Under the pieces are notes generated by a model. It did no database searches. It was not told the DNA's origin and was given only the letters and a program-made list of their open reading frames with translations. 64,000 nt of DNA, taken from contig JAGQDJ010000175.1 of assembly GCA_022885665.1 (NCBI GenBank), positions 1-64,000 on the forward strand, written 5' to 3'. Position 1 is the first letter of the stretch. Every line of letters begins with the position of its first letter. The stretch comes from Triops longicaudatus (taxonomy: Eukaryota > Arthropoda > Branchiopoda > Notostraca > Triopsidae). This document shows positions 1-14,100 of the stretch, piece by piece. A program made the translations under genes and the position numbers.

Positions 1-2196
1 TATATATATATATGCGGCGGATGTCATAAACACATCACAGGTGAAAATCACTTTATCAACTTGAAGAACTTCCCTCACGAAAAGTTTTTTATTGTCGCAA
101 AAGTCTTCTTGTAGATTCTGGACCTGGAGTGCCATAGGCTGGGTGCCATTAGTAGCGACTTAGGAAGCTTTAACATTAAAACTTGAAGGCAATGTTGCAA
201 CCTCGGTGAAAACACTTCATAAAGTACTTTCTTTCCAATAATAATTTATTGCAAATATCGCTGAGCTTTTAGAGAGTAATTATGTACAAATTAATATGCG
301 TAAATCTATAACAAATGAATCCTAAAAACTTTTGCAGTCCATCACACATTTTTATTACCTTTAAAAGCGGGTTAAAACTAATACATTTGCTTAAAAAAGG
401 AGATGCTAAAAACAGCGAAAAATCGGCAAAAAAATTTCAATTGCTTTCAATTATGTAACATCAGATGAACAAGTTCGTCACATAGCGCGTGTTCCAAAAC
501 TTTGTAGAAGTACAATGCATTCAAAGAATGCACGAGTTTGGTCCAATTTTGACTGACCACATCAAGAGAGTTAGAAAACCGGGTAGTACGATCACGTAAA
601 TGTACCGCTTAATTTATTTGATCTATGTCGATTTACTTTTTTAAGTTTGATATAACCTTTCAAAATAACAGTGAACAATTTGCAAATATTTTTGTTGTCA
701 CTTCTTTTGTTTTGCACTCCCCCACCACCCCCTTTACTGCGGCGTAGGCTTAGGTTATCGTTATGCGAAATACGGTCCTGGTGGCAGGTAACCGAAGATT
801 CGGACGATTCGTGAGTTATTTCCATTAGAGAGTGTCGAAAGCGTTTAGTAGTCGAAAGGCAAAAAACATACTGCCGCTAGATGCCAGGGAAAGGTGTAGT
901 GCAGAAAGCTTGAGATTGTGGAACATAGATGGTAGTATAATCACTTTCTGTGTCAAGAAGGGGGATCTCGAACCTAGCAAACAGCGACTCGCACTTCCTT
1001 TCTTCAGTCGGCGTCGGGCCGTCGTCCAATAGTTAACGGAGGAGGCAAGGAGGAGAAAATCTGACAGCGGCCCTGACGTGAACTCCTTTGTTTAGTGTGT
1101 TGTGGTTCATTTTTCTTCCTTATCTCCGTAGGAATTATCGTGTAAAGTGTGTGCATTACCCGAAAAAGCTCAGTATAAATGGTACACTTATCTTCTTGTG
1201 GCCTTTGCCTGGCTTTGGTGTTTTTCGCTTGTTTTCTTCCTCCTGAAATATGGCCTATTCTGTTTCATGCCTTAACAAATGATTTTCAGTCCGGGCCTCT
1301 GTGGCCCTTTCTTAACATCCGCGCATGACTAAAAACGTACCATTTTTCAACTTTGTGTAACTTTTGTTTCTTTTTGAAAGTGCTTGTTCCCTAACGCACG
1401 ACTAACATCCATAACGAAATGGTACACGGGTCGAGCTGCTGAAGTTACTCGTGTACCACTTTTTAGTGGACATCGTGCTACAAGTCTTAATTGCAATAAT
1501 GACGCACGCTCATCCTAACCCGTGTGTATAAATAGTTAACCTGCGCACATGATCAAAGCACTACCATTGATTCTCCTATTTGATTTTCCTTCATTTTCCG
1601 CAGGATTGTAAGCTCTACCAAAATTTCGTCACTCCCCGCGAACCGGAAATCAATCCATATCCTAAATCATCTAATCGCTTTTACTGAGAAAAAGCCCAGG
1701 AGAATATCACTTGCGGATACCTATAGAACCTGTCGCGTATTTAATTACCAAGAAACGTCAAAATATCCCCAGCCCTGTTTTCAACTACAGTGGATTCAGT
1801 TTTCCCTAGAAGAAAGTGTCTGTTGTATACGGCACTCGTTCGGACTTCGCGTATGTGGGTGACACACTTTTCACTTGGACTACCACCAGTTCGAAAGTGT
1901 GTGAAGGCAACTAAATAGAGAGGCCTGTTAGACTCATTTCAGTAATCTCATGCTCTGAAATTTCTCACCCGGATCTTTAAGGGGGAATTCAGTTCTCCCA
2001 TAGAAGTAACCGTTTTAAAACCGTTAATCCCTGAAAATTTCAGTAAAGTGCATCTAAAGCGTCGTAGAGCGGACTAGACAGCTCCTCGAGCACATCCGTA
2101 TTCTTTGGCTTTGGAGAAGTTTTTGAAGTTTTGAGCAAGAAGGAAGTTGCAAGGTTACGTTTGCAGCTTTGGCACGCCCTTGGGGTGGTTCTTTGG
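1..2196. other. Upstream region and probable 5' UTR of NLK
   Basis: No convincing protein-coding gene is visible here. The window opens with a short TA microsatellite (1-14). The stretch from about 1000 to 2196 leads into NLK exon 1 and probably contains its promoter and 5' UTR. A pyrimidine-rich AG at about 1603 could be the acceptor of a 5' UTR intron, but no donor can be chosen with confidence. Frames of 60-80 codons (for example 832-1032) have no recognisable domain. Confidence 0.4.
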
Positions 2197-5100
2197 ATGC
2201 CTATGGTTGCTGTGACGGCAAACGGAGGGGGTGGAGCTCGAGGGGGAGCAGGTGGGGCTACGAACATGTCTGCCATGGCTTACCATGCAACCAATGGCCA
2301 TGGCCACGCCCACAATACCAACATCTTAGCTGCGGCTGCTGCTGCCCATGGCCACGCCCACCACTCTCACTCACACCTCTCCAACAATTTCTACAATCAC
2401 GTGTCTTCTACAAACATGGCCGGTGCACCACCTGCCCACGCTCATCACAGCTCAAGCTCACATAATAACCAAGGGGGCGCGTCATCGGCCTCTTCTACTT
2501 CAGCCGATGTGCAGCCGGATCGACCAATCGGATATGGAGCTTTTGGAGTCGTATGGTAAGACTAGTTTCCTTCTCAATATGTGATTCTTTATAGTCGTTG
2601 TGGCGGTAGGTCGAGCACATCATTGCTTTGTGTTTGTAGAAAACCCTGTAGTGTTCGGGGCACTTACGGAGTAAGTCCGTGCACGTGGAGCACTGGACTT
2701 CCTTAAAGTAGGAAGGAGAAATGTGGCGAGGCCGAAAGGCAGAAATTTACATTGACATTCGACTTACGTCACAAGCCAAGTGTCACGGAAGCGTCCAGCT
2801 AATCGTATTTGGCGTTGTGAACAAAAAAGGCAATGGTGACGTAAAGATCGTTTCTTAATTCGGGGAGGGGTAGAGAAAGAGAGGGAGAGGAATGTCCGTG
2901 CTACGTCGTGAGCCGTACAAAAACGTGGCTACGTCAAGGACTAGGGCGATCCTTTCATTGTTCTTACTCGTTTTTGTCTCGAAAAAGTTTTTTAACCGTC
3001 TGGGAACATTCTCCTCCTCCTGCTGCTCCGGACCTTGCTGGATGCTCCAGAGGAGAGGAGATGGAGTTCAAGGGATTCAGTTAAAGCGTATAAAAAATGC
3101 GATGCTATCGTGCACTCTTTGTCTTACTGGAAAAGGCAAGTAATATTTGCGGGTTGTATGGTTTATGGTTCGAGGAAAGCTATCATTCTTTGGTGTTACA
3201 ATGATGTTGTTTCGCCATTTTTTATGAACAAGACGACACTTGATCACAAAAGGAGCAAAATCCGTGAGATATAGATATTGTATTGAATCAGTTGTGACAT
3301 GTTCCTGTTGTCTCGTATAAGTTTGTTATTGAACTCAAATTGGCTTGTTTGAATGGCAGTACAAGTACGTTTCATTGGACATTTAGGGTAAAGAGTTTCA
3401 GGGTTTCTCCATCATATCATTTTCCATGATCTTTTTCTAATAAGAATTATAATCTAACGGTATTATCCTTGGGCCTCCGAAAGTTGCTTCCTTCACTAGA
3501 ATTTGCGAACCCTTTTCACATTTCATGGATATTGTACAGTGAGCGGACGGTCGAAAGCCCGTTGCTCCTGATTCACACTCACACTGGAGTAAAAACAAAA
3601 AATTTGGGGCCAAGGTTCTCCTGCCGTCGCGCCTTGTTCCTTGAATCTTTTAGTTAATGGGTCCAACGTGACGTAGTCGGCGGGAAGACGAGGAATTCAC
3701 AAAAAGAATGGACCGCTTGCTTAACGATCGCATCGTAGCGATAAAATCGTTACACCAAAGCGGACTAGGACAACCTAGTCCTTCATAACAATGAGGAATC
3801 AGAAGCGAAGTACACAAAGCATACATGGAACGCACATGATATTTGGATAGACGAATTTTGTAGGCTTCGATATACCGTGCCGTTCTTAACAATAAAGGTC
3901 GTGTTTTGTAGATTTCGCAAATAGCGTTCTCCCTGTATTAATTTGCAAACAAAGGTTGCAGCTTTGGGTATAGGTAAAACAACTCACAAGCTAAGCTCAA
4001 ATAGCCGAAACGAGGAAGGTTTGACTCTGTTTGACTATTGCTTGTCGTAAACAGACGTTTTAAGTGCCAAATCGTCTGCAGTTTACTGAGTAAGGTTCCC
4101 TTGCTTGCTTCATTCCGGGCTGTAGCTAAAACTTAAAATGTCATATTTGTCTTAGTTACTTGGCATAAGCAACTGTCCAATTTTAAAAATTTTAGTCGTA
4201 GTGCGATTTTTGAGTGAATTTAAGTGGATTCCGAACAAGGCTAGCTAATTTTTCGTTCTTTGTGAACACAAATGAGTTTGTCTCACTCTCCGGCAAATTC
4301 TTGAAATTTTTCTAAGATGGGATATAAGGACCATAGCGCCTTTTCGAAGAGGAATTTTTCAACCTGCATGCTTAAGAATGGAGTTTCTTAGAAGTGGCTT
4401 GTGATCGTTAAGCAAAGGTTGTTTACTATATTTCGTCAGCCCACTAGGCTAGATCGAGGCCTCGTGGACCGTTAATCTGTCCCCTCATTAGCATTTTTGG
4501 CTATACCGTATCAGAATTAGCGCTTTGTGTCTATTTATGATAGTTTTCCCATATCCGTTATGCAGAGAACAAGGAAATGTGTGCCATTCCGGGGCTTGAG
4601 CTATGTCGAGGTCCCTGATAGACTATGTGAGAGTGTGTATGTTAGGGGAAAAACGAGAAAACAAATAGGAACCTGAAAATTGAGGTCATTTTTTACCTAC
4701 GTTGTTCAGAAAGGTCTGAGGAAATAGGTTGAGTTTTGTGGAAAAATTAAAGCGAATAAATTAATATAAGTTGAGTAGGTATGAAAACAATAATACACAG
4801 TAAACAAAAATGGGCAATTTGTAATCGATTATTTTTTCCTAAATAGCCGGCCCAAAAAATAGGGAATATTGAACATTATTTTACAATCCGGCTTTCCCAA
4901 ATTATTTTGCACTCTCTTTGCAACGGTTTGAAATCGGGAAAAGTAACTTTAAGCAGTATTTCTTCATGGCTAGTGCGTTGTTACCGCGCGTTACTACACG
5001 TTAGGGATTATTTTGACGTCACTATCCTCTAAAACGTGGCTTATGTAAGGCCCGTATTTTCTGAACGTAATTTTTACTGCTATTGTTCGTATTAAGGCTG

Positions 5101-8100
5101 TAACAAGACTGCGTGGACTTGTGACGCAATAGTGCTAGTGTCTTGTACAGTTGTGAATATAAAAGAAAACAGTAAAATTCGTGAAGCTATTGGGACATAA
5201 CGTATCAGAGGAAAGTGTGGGATGGGAGATGCGAGGAGAGATTTTACAGAGAAACGGTTTGCGGAAACGAAGACGTTTGCCGTAGCAGTATTACAGTAAT
5301 GATGGTTTCTATGGTGGCAAAAGAGAAAAACCGCTTTTCGTTTCCCCATGACGTAGCCGTGGCCATGATTTCTCCTGACACAGAAACCTCAAAAAGCGAA
5401 CCGTAGACGCTAACACGGTATACACCTATTCTTTTTTTTTTTTCGTTTTCTCTCCGCGCCTTTTCCTCCCTGCCATCCAGTCTTTACAACCTAAGCAAAA
5501 GTCTTAATTCCTAACCTGGTGAGACTTGTTTTATAGGACGCGACATTTATTATACAGGCACCGCGGGATAGTCAAGCTCAGGTGAAAACAAACCTTACAG
5601 ACTTACTGTGGTGGCAGATTAAAATAGACTGACAAAATTTCGGACTAATTAGCTGCGTCCTAAACAGTTGTGAACTAATTAATCGCAAACGGTGAAAAAA
5701 ATATTCTTAATTAACGTTTCACATTCTGTTGCCCTGTTCATTAGCAATGAAGGTAGATTTTTAGTCTTAAAGGCATATTTTTGAGACTGTACGAGAGTGT
5801 AGTTGATTTCGTTCTGCTGAAGCATGCGTGATCAGAAATAGTCTCTATTAAACGTAAATTATGCGTATCGTGTAAGATTTACCAGCAGAACAAGCTCTAA
5901 GAGGCGTATTTGTACGTTATGTAGATTTTATTTTTAGAGTCATGTACGGGTTAGTAGATTGCACGTGTTCCTTTTTGCTGATTATCTCAAATTCGAATGA
6001 AACGGAAATGACTAAACCTACTTTTTTGTTTTACTAAGTTATTATTTAATTGTCATCATGTACGTTAAAAATCCTTAGCAATTAAGTGTCCGCTTCGATA
6101 ATGGGTCGCTGTCTACTAGAGTTCTATACGTGACCTTTGTCTATTTTGTTTTATATTTACCTTTGTTGTTTTATATTTATATTTATATTTATCTATGGGT
6201 AAAACAAAATGATCCACGTGTCGACTTCTACGCAAATAAAACGAAAAAAGTATTATGTATACTAGAACCGATGTGTCTTGGCGTCCGTGTTTTTGTTCTT
6301 GCTCATTCGAGCGCTTTTTCTTCTGAAACACCTGGGCATTAGAGAATGTTAGTGTCACCTGCCTGCTAAATATGTCCACGCCAAGTGTAAGCAGTCCAGG
6401 TGCGTATGCACAAACTGATCTTTTCCAAGGGAAACTCTTTACTTCTCCTTCCACAAACCTGATCGGAGTACAAAGGGAATTTGGATGGCCCCATGTATCA
6501 AATCTCAGGTGTGTTTTCTTTATGTCGATCCCTTTTTGAAAAGCTCGAGCAGAATTTTGCTGAGGGGTTTTACCGTTTCGTTGAAGCTTGCCACTTGTGG
6601 TTGAAAGAACCGAAGAATTTCTTTGCAGTAACAAGACAATGAGTGTAAGGCCCAAAAGTAGTAAGCGTAGCCGGGGTTTTGGTTGTGATGGCGGCCAGCG
6701 CTGTGTGCGTCTTTGGCCTAGTGTACCCCAGCATTTTCAGAGGAGGGAAAAGAAAGCGCTGGAAAGGAAGGCAGGTGTGTCCGGTCCAGTCTCTTTTGAC
6801 CTTACCGGTGTAACGAAGAAACACCTGAGAACACCGAAGAAAATATGGTTCTTTGTGTTGCAAGTTCAGGTTGCAGCAACTGAACCTGCGGACACAAGAA
6901 TTGATGGCTTAATGGCACCACGGCCTTTTTTTGTCGGTGATAAAACAGACCGTAGTTCGTCGGACAAAGAGCGGTGCAGATGCACTAAGAAAGATCTGAG
7001 TAAAACCAAAAGACGTTTTTATGCGAAGAAATATTGGTCTATGATGTAACTTTCTAACTTTTATCACGTAACCATTTTATTAATTGTAACCTTTTATTTT
7101 CCTTAAATATTGTAGATTGCACAAATCGCTTAATCAGTTTTTATTTTCATTTTCTATGCAGTAACTTTCATTTATACTCATTTAGCATTTATGGATAAGT
7201 TTCAAGAAGATGGATCTTGTTTCCGTAACGAAATATTGTCTCATTGGCGTTGGAAGGAATTTATTTCAGAATTTCGTCCAGTAATCAGAAATCTGTCGAC
7301 CGATCTCTGAAACTCGAAGTACGGCAAGTGTCGTCATAACGAACTTTCTAGGGCTGTTGGAAAGTTCGGTATGTCGGAAGTTCTGTTCAGTAGTAGTTAG
7401 TTATATGGGACATTTTTACTGCACGATGTATAATACAATATATTTTGACCCCACGGTAGCTGGCAAATCGTTTTAAATGTGCATTGCAGTCTACTTTTCG
7501 TTGTAGTATTTAAACTGTTAGCATCATTAGTTTTGGTTAACTTCGCAACATAACTTATTTTTTTTTTAGTTGAGATGTCAATTTGCATTAGGGGGTGGAG
7601 GGTTGTGGACAAGGGTGCAGTGAGTAGCAAACTGCAATACCCCATGATTTTAGCCTGGGAAACAGTTGTCGCGTCTAGCAGATGGCATAGGACTGTAAAG
7701 TAAGGGGTGGTGTACCGTTAGGTGATGGGGTGTAAGCGTCCACGGTAGGAAAAAGCACAGCCGTTGTGGATGAATGTTTGTAAGGGTGAGTAAATGGGGT
7801 GAAAAGATCGTTGGGTCAAATGCTAGATTAGGAACTAGGCGCTTGAAAGCGTCCTAGGTCAGACACGGTACAGTTCACGACGGTGCACCAACCTACGTTG
7901 ACTTGCATATGCCCTTGTTTTTCAGTTTCGATGCGAGTTCGAAGGGCGTTTAGGGATTTTGAATCCTTGCATTGTATGAAGAACAGTGCCCACTGGTCAA
8001 CTTTCTTTGTCTGTGGGTCGGCTATTGTAATTTGGTCGTGATTTGGGTACTAAGGGTCACGAGTGTTTTGTATTGATTATAACAGGTTTGACTGAACTTG

Positions 8101-11100
8101 TTAAACATTACCTTTACTTGTTATTTAGGAAAATTTGTTCATGTATGTTAACTTTATCAGTGTGAACTTCATTTTAGCATCGTTGTTGTTGCAGTTCTTG
8201 GTTTTTAATTTGATCTAATTTGGTTTGATTTTATGGGTTCGTCTAAATGTTTAGAAAACTGGAAGGTCAGAATTTTGGTTAATGAAATGAGTTTGTTGGT
8301 TTGGTCACATAGAAATTATTTTAGTGTATGACAGGCTTTACATGCACGTATCAAGCAATATTCCGACCAAATATTCAATAACTCGAAATTACAAAAAGTA
8401 CCTGACATTTCATTTCGCTTTGTGCCTGAAAATTTCAAAATATCAGACCTAGTGCAAAGTTTGCCTGGTTTTCATTTTCCCATATAATAAAAAAGTAGCA
8501 AAACTCAACTGTGCTTTACAAATGTAGTAAAAACTTTTTGAAGAAAAACTCAAACTGATGCATAGATATCTACAACACCAACAATACTGTCACAAGAGTT
8601 TCTTTGATTTTTTTAACCATTTTTTCCAGCGTGATGTCTGAAAATACCAACATGTAGGATCTTCTTAAAAGATTCCGGCAAATTTATTAGACCACCTAAA
8701 AGGTTTGTTAATTACCAAAGCAGATTTTGTGTTCAGAAACCTCAATGTGGTTGTTTCAGTTCCCATTCCCTGACTCCCTAACTAGTTTTTCCTGAGGGGG
8801 CGTAGGGTGTATTAACTAAAAATTGGGGGAGGGGGAGGGGGGGAAAACGAGGATTAGAATCCTGAAAGCTGGTTAAACGGACACCCAAGGTGGTCAGGAA
8901 ACATCGAAGACCCAAGACGAAAAGACCCTGCAAAATATCTAAAAATAGTACATATTTGTGAACGATTTTCTCATTGAAGGGTCAAGGGCCGCGTTACCCT
9001 TGACCTCCATGACCCGCATAGGGGTGCTTTCAACGAGAAAGGGCAAGGTTTATTAATTTATCGTGGGCAGCCGAGAAAACGAAGGAAGTAGCGCAATTTC
9101 CGCTACGAGTCACGGAGAAACAGTTTATGTTCGTTTTGCATTGTCTGAGATATAAATCCCAGTAACGCCCACTCGTTCCACTCGACACTGCCCAGGAAAT
9201 ACAAGAATTGTAAGCCCTGGAGACTTTTCACACATTTCGTATTTACGATTTTGAAATAAATCCAATTTACCATCTTTGCATTGTCTTATAGCATGGTATA
9301 GCGGTTAAGTTTGAAGCATTTTGCGTCATCGGTTGCACTAGCTCCAGTTGGTTATTTCATTGCTGTAATTTCTTTCTGCGTAGGTCGGTGACAGATCCTC
9401 GAGATGGGAAGCGCGTGGCCCTCAAGAAAATGCCCAACGTTTTTCAGTCACTGGTTTCCTCAAAACGAGTTTTCAGGGAATTGAAAATGCTCTGCTTTTT
9501 TAAGCACGATAATGTAAGCTCTTGTCTCTTCTACATTCATACTCCGTGAGAATAAAAATTTGTCAAAAAGTGCTTATTTGGTATTCTTAGACAGAATTTT
9601 TTGACGGTGACAAGTTTAGTTTTAACATTTTTTTTCTCTTTTGTAGGTCCTGTCAGCCTTGGATATATTGCAGCCGCCTCACATTGATTTCTTTCAAGAA
9701 ATGTATCCTTTTCAAATGAAATTATGTTAACGTTGTGAAAGTCTCGTGTGGCGAAAGAAAAGATAAAGTGAGAGAGTCAGGAAGAGCAATTTTATTTGGA
9801 TTCAAGGACTTGGTGAATGTGATGGGAAGGGCAATGGGGGGCTTGGTCCGAACGACGCGGGAGGCTGAGGTAAAGGGAAGGAAGATGCAGAAGAGATCTG
9901 AAGAACGGAAAATAGGGGGGAAAAATCTGTGGGACCGAGGAAGTAAAGTGGATCCACTTTTTCTTTGTCTAAAGCGTAAGAGACAAGAAGATTAGGAAGT
10001 GAAGAAAAACATATAAGGCAACGGAAGTAGCCTTTCTCTAACGTTGCTGTTCACATGGACGGTATTACGAACATTTATTCACATTTAGAAAAACAACCCG
10101 CATACAAAATTCCGCAAATTTTCGTCTGCTCGTTGCACGAATTGCCGCCGGAATAACCCCATGTTTGGGTATTAATCATCGTTGCGTTTCTAACAAGGCA
10201 CCTCCACTTCCTGCATTCGTTGTCTTCACATCCTCCTTTTTGTTTACAAGGGGGGAGGGGGTCTAGAAGTAAAACCAAGACATTGAAGTTTTTTAGTATT
10301 TAGTGAAGCACATTCTTGTAATACGTAACAAGTAATTCTGTCGTTTCAACCCGTTTTCGTAATGCAAAGGAATTATTGCATAAAAAGTAAAGGTTTTTGC
10401 TGAGTGGTAGAGCTTCTGAAGTACTGCACTTAACTGTAACTGCCCAGGGCCATAAAACTTGGAAATATCATGCTCTCCTCCTTCCGTCCATGGCCTTGTT
10501 GCGTAAGACATAGATTTCTTGAACGTTTTAAAGAAATATAGGTGATAAATGGTAAGGTTCAACTTACCTAAACTCGAGATGTATTATTCACTAAGTAAAT
10601 ATTTGCGTCCCCAAAATTCAGTAAATCAAAATCCGTTTTCGTCAAAATGCCAAATTTGCAGGTAAAATAAAGCATTTCAGCAAAAATTTCCATTTTTTTT
10701 TTGGAAAAGGGGAGTTTTGGGAACTTTTCGTCTCGCAATTCCAAGAAGCTTTTATTACATTCCTTGATCTATTCACGTGCATTAGGCTTCTTGGGGAACG
10801 TTTCTTTGTGTGTTTCAGGTTAAACGCTAGTTTAGTACGTATCTTGTATGATTCACTTGACGGGTTAACAGTTTACTCAAACCGTTTCTGCCTTCCCCTT
10901 ACACAGTTTATCCCTCGGTTGATATTAGCATACATTATCGGGACGCATGTAGGGTGTACCATATTAAAAATACGCACTGTGGCCTGCTTTTCATGCCCTA
11001 GCTCTCCCACGCTTCATTCTTCAGTTTACCAAATATGCGCTGTACAGTACAGCACTACCCTCGGCCCTTTTCCCCCACTTCGAACTGATGAATCCTCTTT

Positions 11101-14100
11101 AGGGGCAATGGTACGACCGTACTAGAAATTTAGAAGAATTGGTGGTAGGACATTCATGTATAGAGAACTCTATAGTTTGTGTGAGAACTGTAAGTCGACG
11201 GAAAGGGAGGCTAATAGGGTGGAAGGAAGAGAAAGGAGGAGGGGGTAAATTCTAACCATTGTAAACTAGTAATAGTAGGGGGTCGCTAGAACCTTAAACC
11301 CTAGAAAGGTTGAAATTGGGTCTCCGGGTACTTTCCTGCTGGCTCTCTGGCGACTAGTCACGCTGGCAAGCTGTTGTATGCGAACATGTTGGCCCCTAGA
11401 CCCGTCTCGTCTAGCCAGATTGGCCCCCTTTTTCGTTTCCTTTGTCTGGAGAGACGTTTCTGATCCAGTGAGTCTTTTTAGCAACGGGGATTAAAAAAAT
11501 GAGAAAGAATGTATTCTCCGGAGATTCAGGTCGATTGTGTAAAGTTTTAGACACTTGGTAGGGAATTTAGCTTTATGCCTCTCTAGACCGACCCTGTGAA
11601 GTACCTCTGGTGATTTTTTTCTTTTGGATGAATTTCCTGGAGACTTGCAATAACCATTCTTATTTCACGTCTCTACCTTACCAGGGAAGATTTTTCCATA
11701 ACATCAGCCTGTGGACTGTTGTTCTTCTGCTTTACAGTAATGTTAACATACCACAATTTTCGCAGGCCTTACTAGTAGTCATTTCAGTACCAGTGGCTTT
11801 CCTGCAATGCCGTATCCTACTTTATCAGTGTAACTGAATGTTGCAGTATTTTTCTGTTTTTATTTCTCATTTTTTTCGACCCGCTGGCAAAACTGTGTTT
11901 GGTATTCGCTTATTTGTCCAGAGTAGTTTAACAATAAGTTTCATTATTGCACTGGGTTACAATATACCATCGATTTCTGCCGTTTATTTAAATCAGTAAA
12001 GTAGGGGAGAGTGGGAACGTTTCGGCCAATTTTTACATTTTTGTTCTTATAGGCCACCACCTGCAACGAGAACGGAAAACTTTTGCACGTCAAGTCTTCT
12101 GCCCTATGTTTACAAGTGGAAGTTTTCTGTTTGGTGCGATGGAACTAGAGATATGCTAATTTTTCTAGAGTTTTTGTCCGAATGTCCGAATGCCCCAAGT
12201 ATGGGGCAGTTTCGGACCGGCGGAGTTAAAAAAAAATTGAGTGACATTAAGAAGGAAAATTACGCTTGAAACGGAAAAGGAGTTTGTTGCTAGTGCTTGG
12301 TGTTTTCACAAAAAAAAAAACAGTGTAATTTCTGAACGCATGGGTAGAATTAGTTCTTCTTTAACCACAAGAGCCAACTTGATAAGTTGTTGCTGTTGCT
12401 GCTGATAAGTTGCTATGTGAGTTTTTCAAATGTATCCTTGCTTCGCGTCACTAGATAACTCAAGATTTCGAATGTAAACATGGCCGAAACGTCCCCACTC
12501 TCCCCAACGGAGTTTCATGTGGAAATCTGATGTCTTTTAGTGATTAGTTAAAGTGGACAAGCGTCCTCTAATCGGCATCACTTTCCATTAATATTTCGCG
12601 AGAATTTTGTTATAGAAATGCGGGAAAACATCAAATAAGGCGGGGAACTTTTTCATTGAATTAAGCGAGCTAATGGTAGAAACAGTCGGTAACGTCTGTC
12701 GCCCAAATAAAATTTGGTCACTGATCTGCGTCTGAGAAAGACTAGTTCCTTGGATTGCTAGTGTGCGTGTGTTTTTGCTATATATACTTCGCCATATTTT
12801 TACTTTTTTACTTTACTTTTCCCGCTCCATTGTTGTGGATGTCTCTCTTCTTCGCACGAATTAAGCTCTAGTTAAGTTCTACAGGTCCATATGACCACGT
12901 CATGTGGTAGTCACATATGCATCTCTTGTGTCCCAGGATTATATTTCGTCTTTCCCAAGTAGGGGGAAAACGTGTTATTTGGGACTATGACCAGACAAAG
13001 GAAGCCGTTTGGTGCTCTGGTCCCGAGTTTTTGACTTGACTCATTTTCTTCCTCATGCTACTTCTCCTCCTTCCTCTTCGCCCTCTTCTGAAGTGCCTGG
13101 CGAACATCCTTTGTGTAGTGCGAACAACGCAGTAGGATAGATACACCGTATACCCTATTCTTGAATGTGGGAATGAAACGAAGTGGCTGGGCCGATAATT
13201 AGCAAAATTTAAATGAAGGGAGGAAGGGAAAATGTATGAGATGAGTGAGAAGAAAAGAACACATTGTAGGTTATGTATTTGCAATTTCAATTTGGCGGAT
13301 GTGTGTGTATAAACAGTTTAGGAATTGTTTTGGCTTTTTCCTTAACTTGAAACCGTACAGATACGTCATTACCGAGCTTATGCAGAGCGATTTGCATAAA
13401 ATCATTGTTTCACCTCAGCACCTTTCCTCAGATCACATCAAAGTCTTCCTATACCAAATTCTCCGAGGTAAGCACAAGTAAAGAGGTAGCGTTTGAGTTT
13501 TATTCGTTTTCTGTTTCTCCTGTGTGACTTTTTTTAACCTTTTTGTAATTGGTATTTATTAATGTGCGTATCATGTTAGGTTTGAAGTACTTGCATTCAG
13601 CGCGAATTCTCCATCGTGACATCAAGCCTGGCAACTTATTGGTCAATAGCAACTGTCTCCTCAAAGTATTTATTTCTCTATAACTGGTTTGGGAAGAGAG
13701 AAAGACACCTTTTATATGCCTCCTTTTTTTGTTTTTAGATTTGTGATTTCGGGTTAGCGCGTGTGGAAGAGTTCGACACGAATAAAGCTATGACGCAAGA
13801 AGTTGTGACTCAGTATTACCGTGCCCCTGAAATCTTAATGGGAGCTCGTCACTACGATGGAGCAGTGGATTTATGGAGCGTGGGTTGTATTTTCGGAGAG
13901 TTGTTAGGCCGAAGGATTTTATTCCAAGCACAAACTCCTATCCAGCAGGTAAGAAACATTTCTTTCCGTGTTATAACAAAAGATTCTGATCAGCTAAATC
14001 ATCCAGTAAGTTCTTGGGTTTGATCAGTAGTTTTCGTAACGATGCTGTCAGTAAAAATTTTGCTTCCCGTAGGTGGAGAGTACATAGTATATAAATGGTT

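Noticed and set aside
832..1032. 66-codon open frame upstream of NLK
   Set aside because: It lacks an ATG at its listed start, has no recognisable motif, and lies in the probable promoter/5' UTR region.
2131..2196. Upstream extension of NLK exon 1 frame before the first ATG
   Set aside because: The frame is open but begins with TTG; eukaryotic initiation at 2197 is preferred and the upstream residues match nothing in NLK.
6116..7049. Open frames of 153 and 179 codons on opposite strands in NLK intron 1
   Set aside because: They overlap each other, show no domain, signal peptide or splice context, and include low-complexity Lys/Tyr runs. They look like chance frames.
9290..9365. tRNA-like A-box sequence (GGTATAGCGGTTAAG)
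   Set aside because: The D-arm/A-box resemblance is good, but there is no B-box (GGTTCGAATCC-like) at the right distance and no cloverleaf can be drawn.
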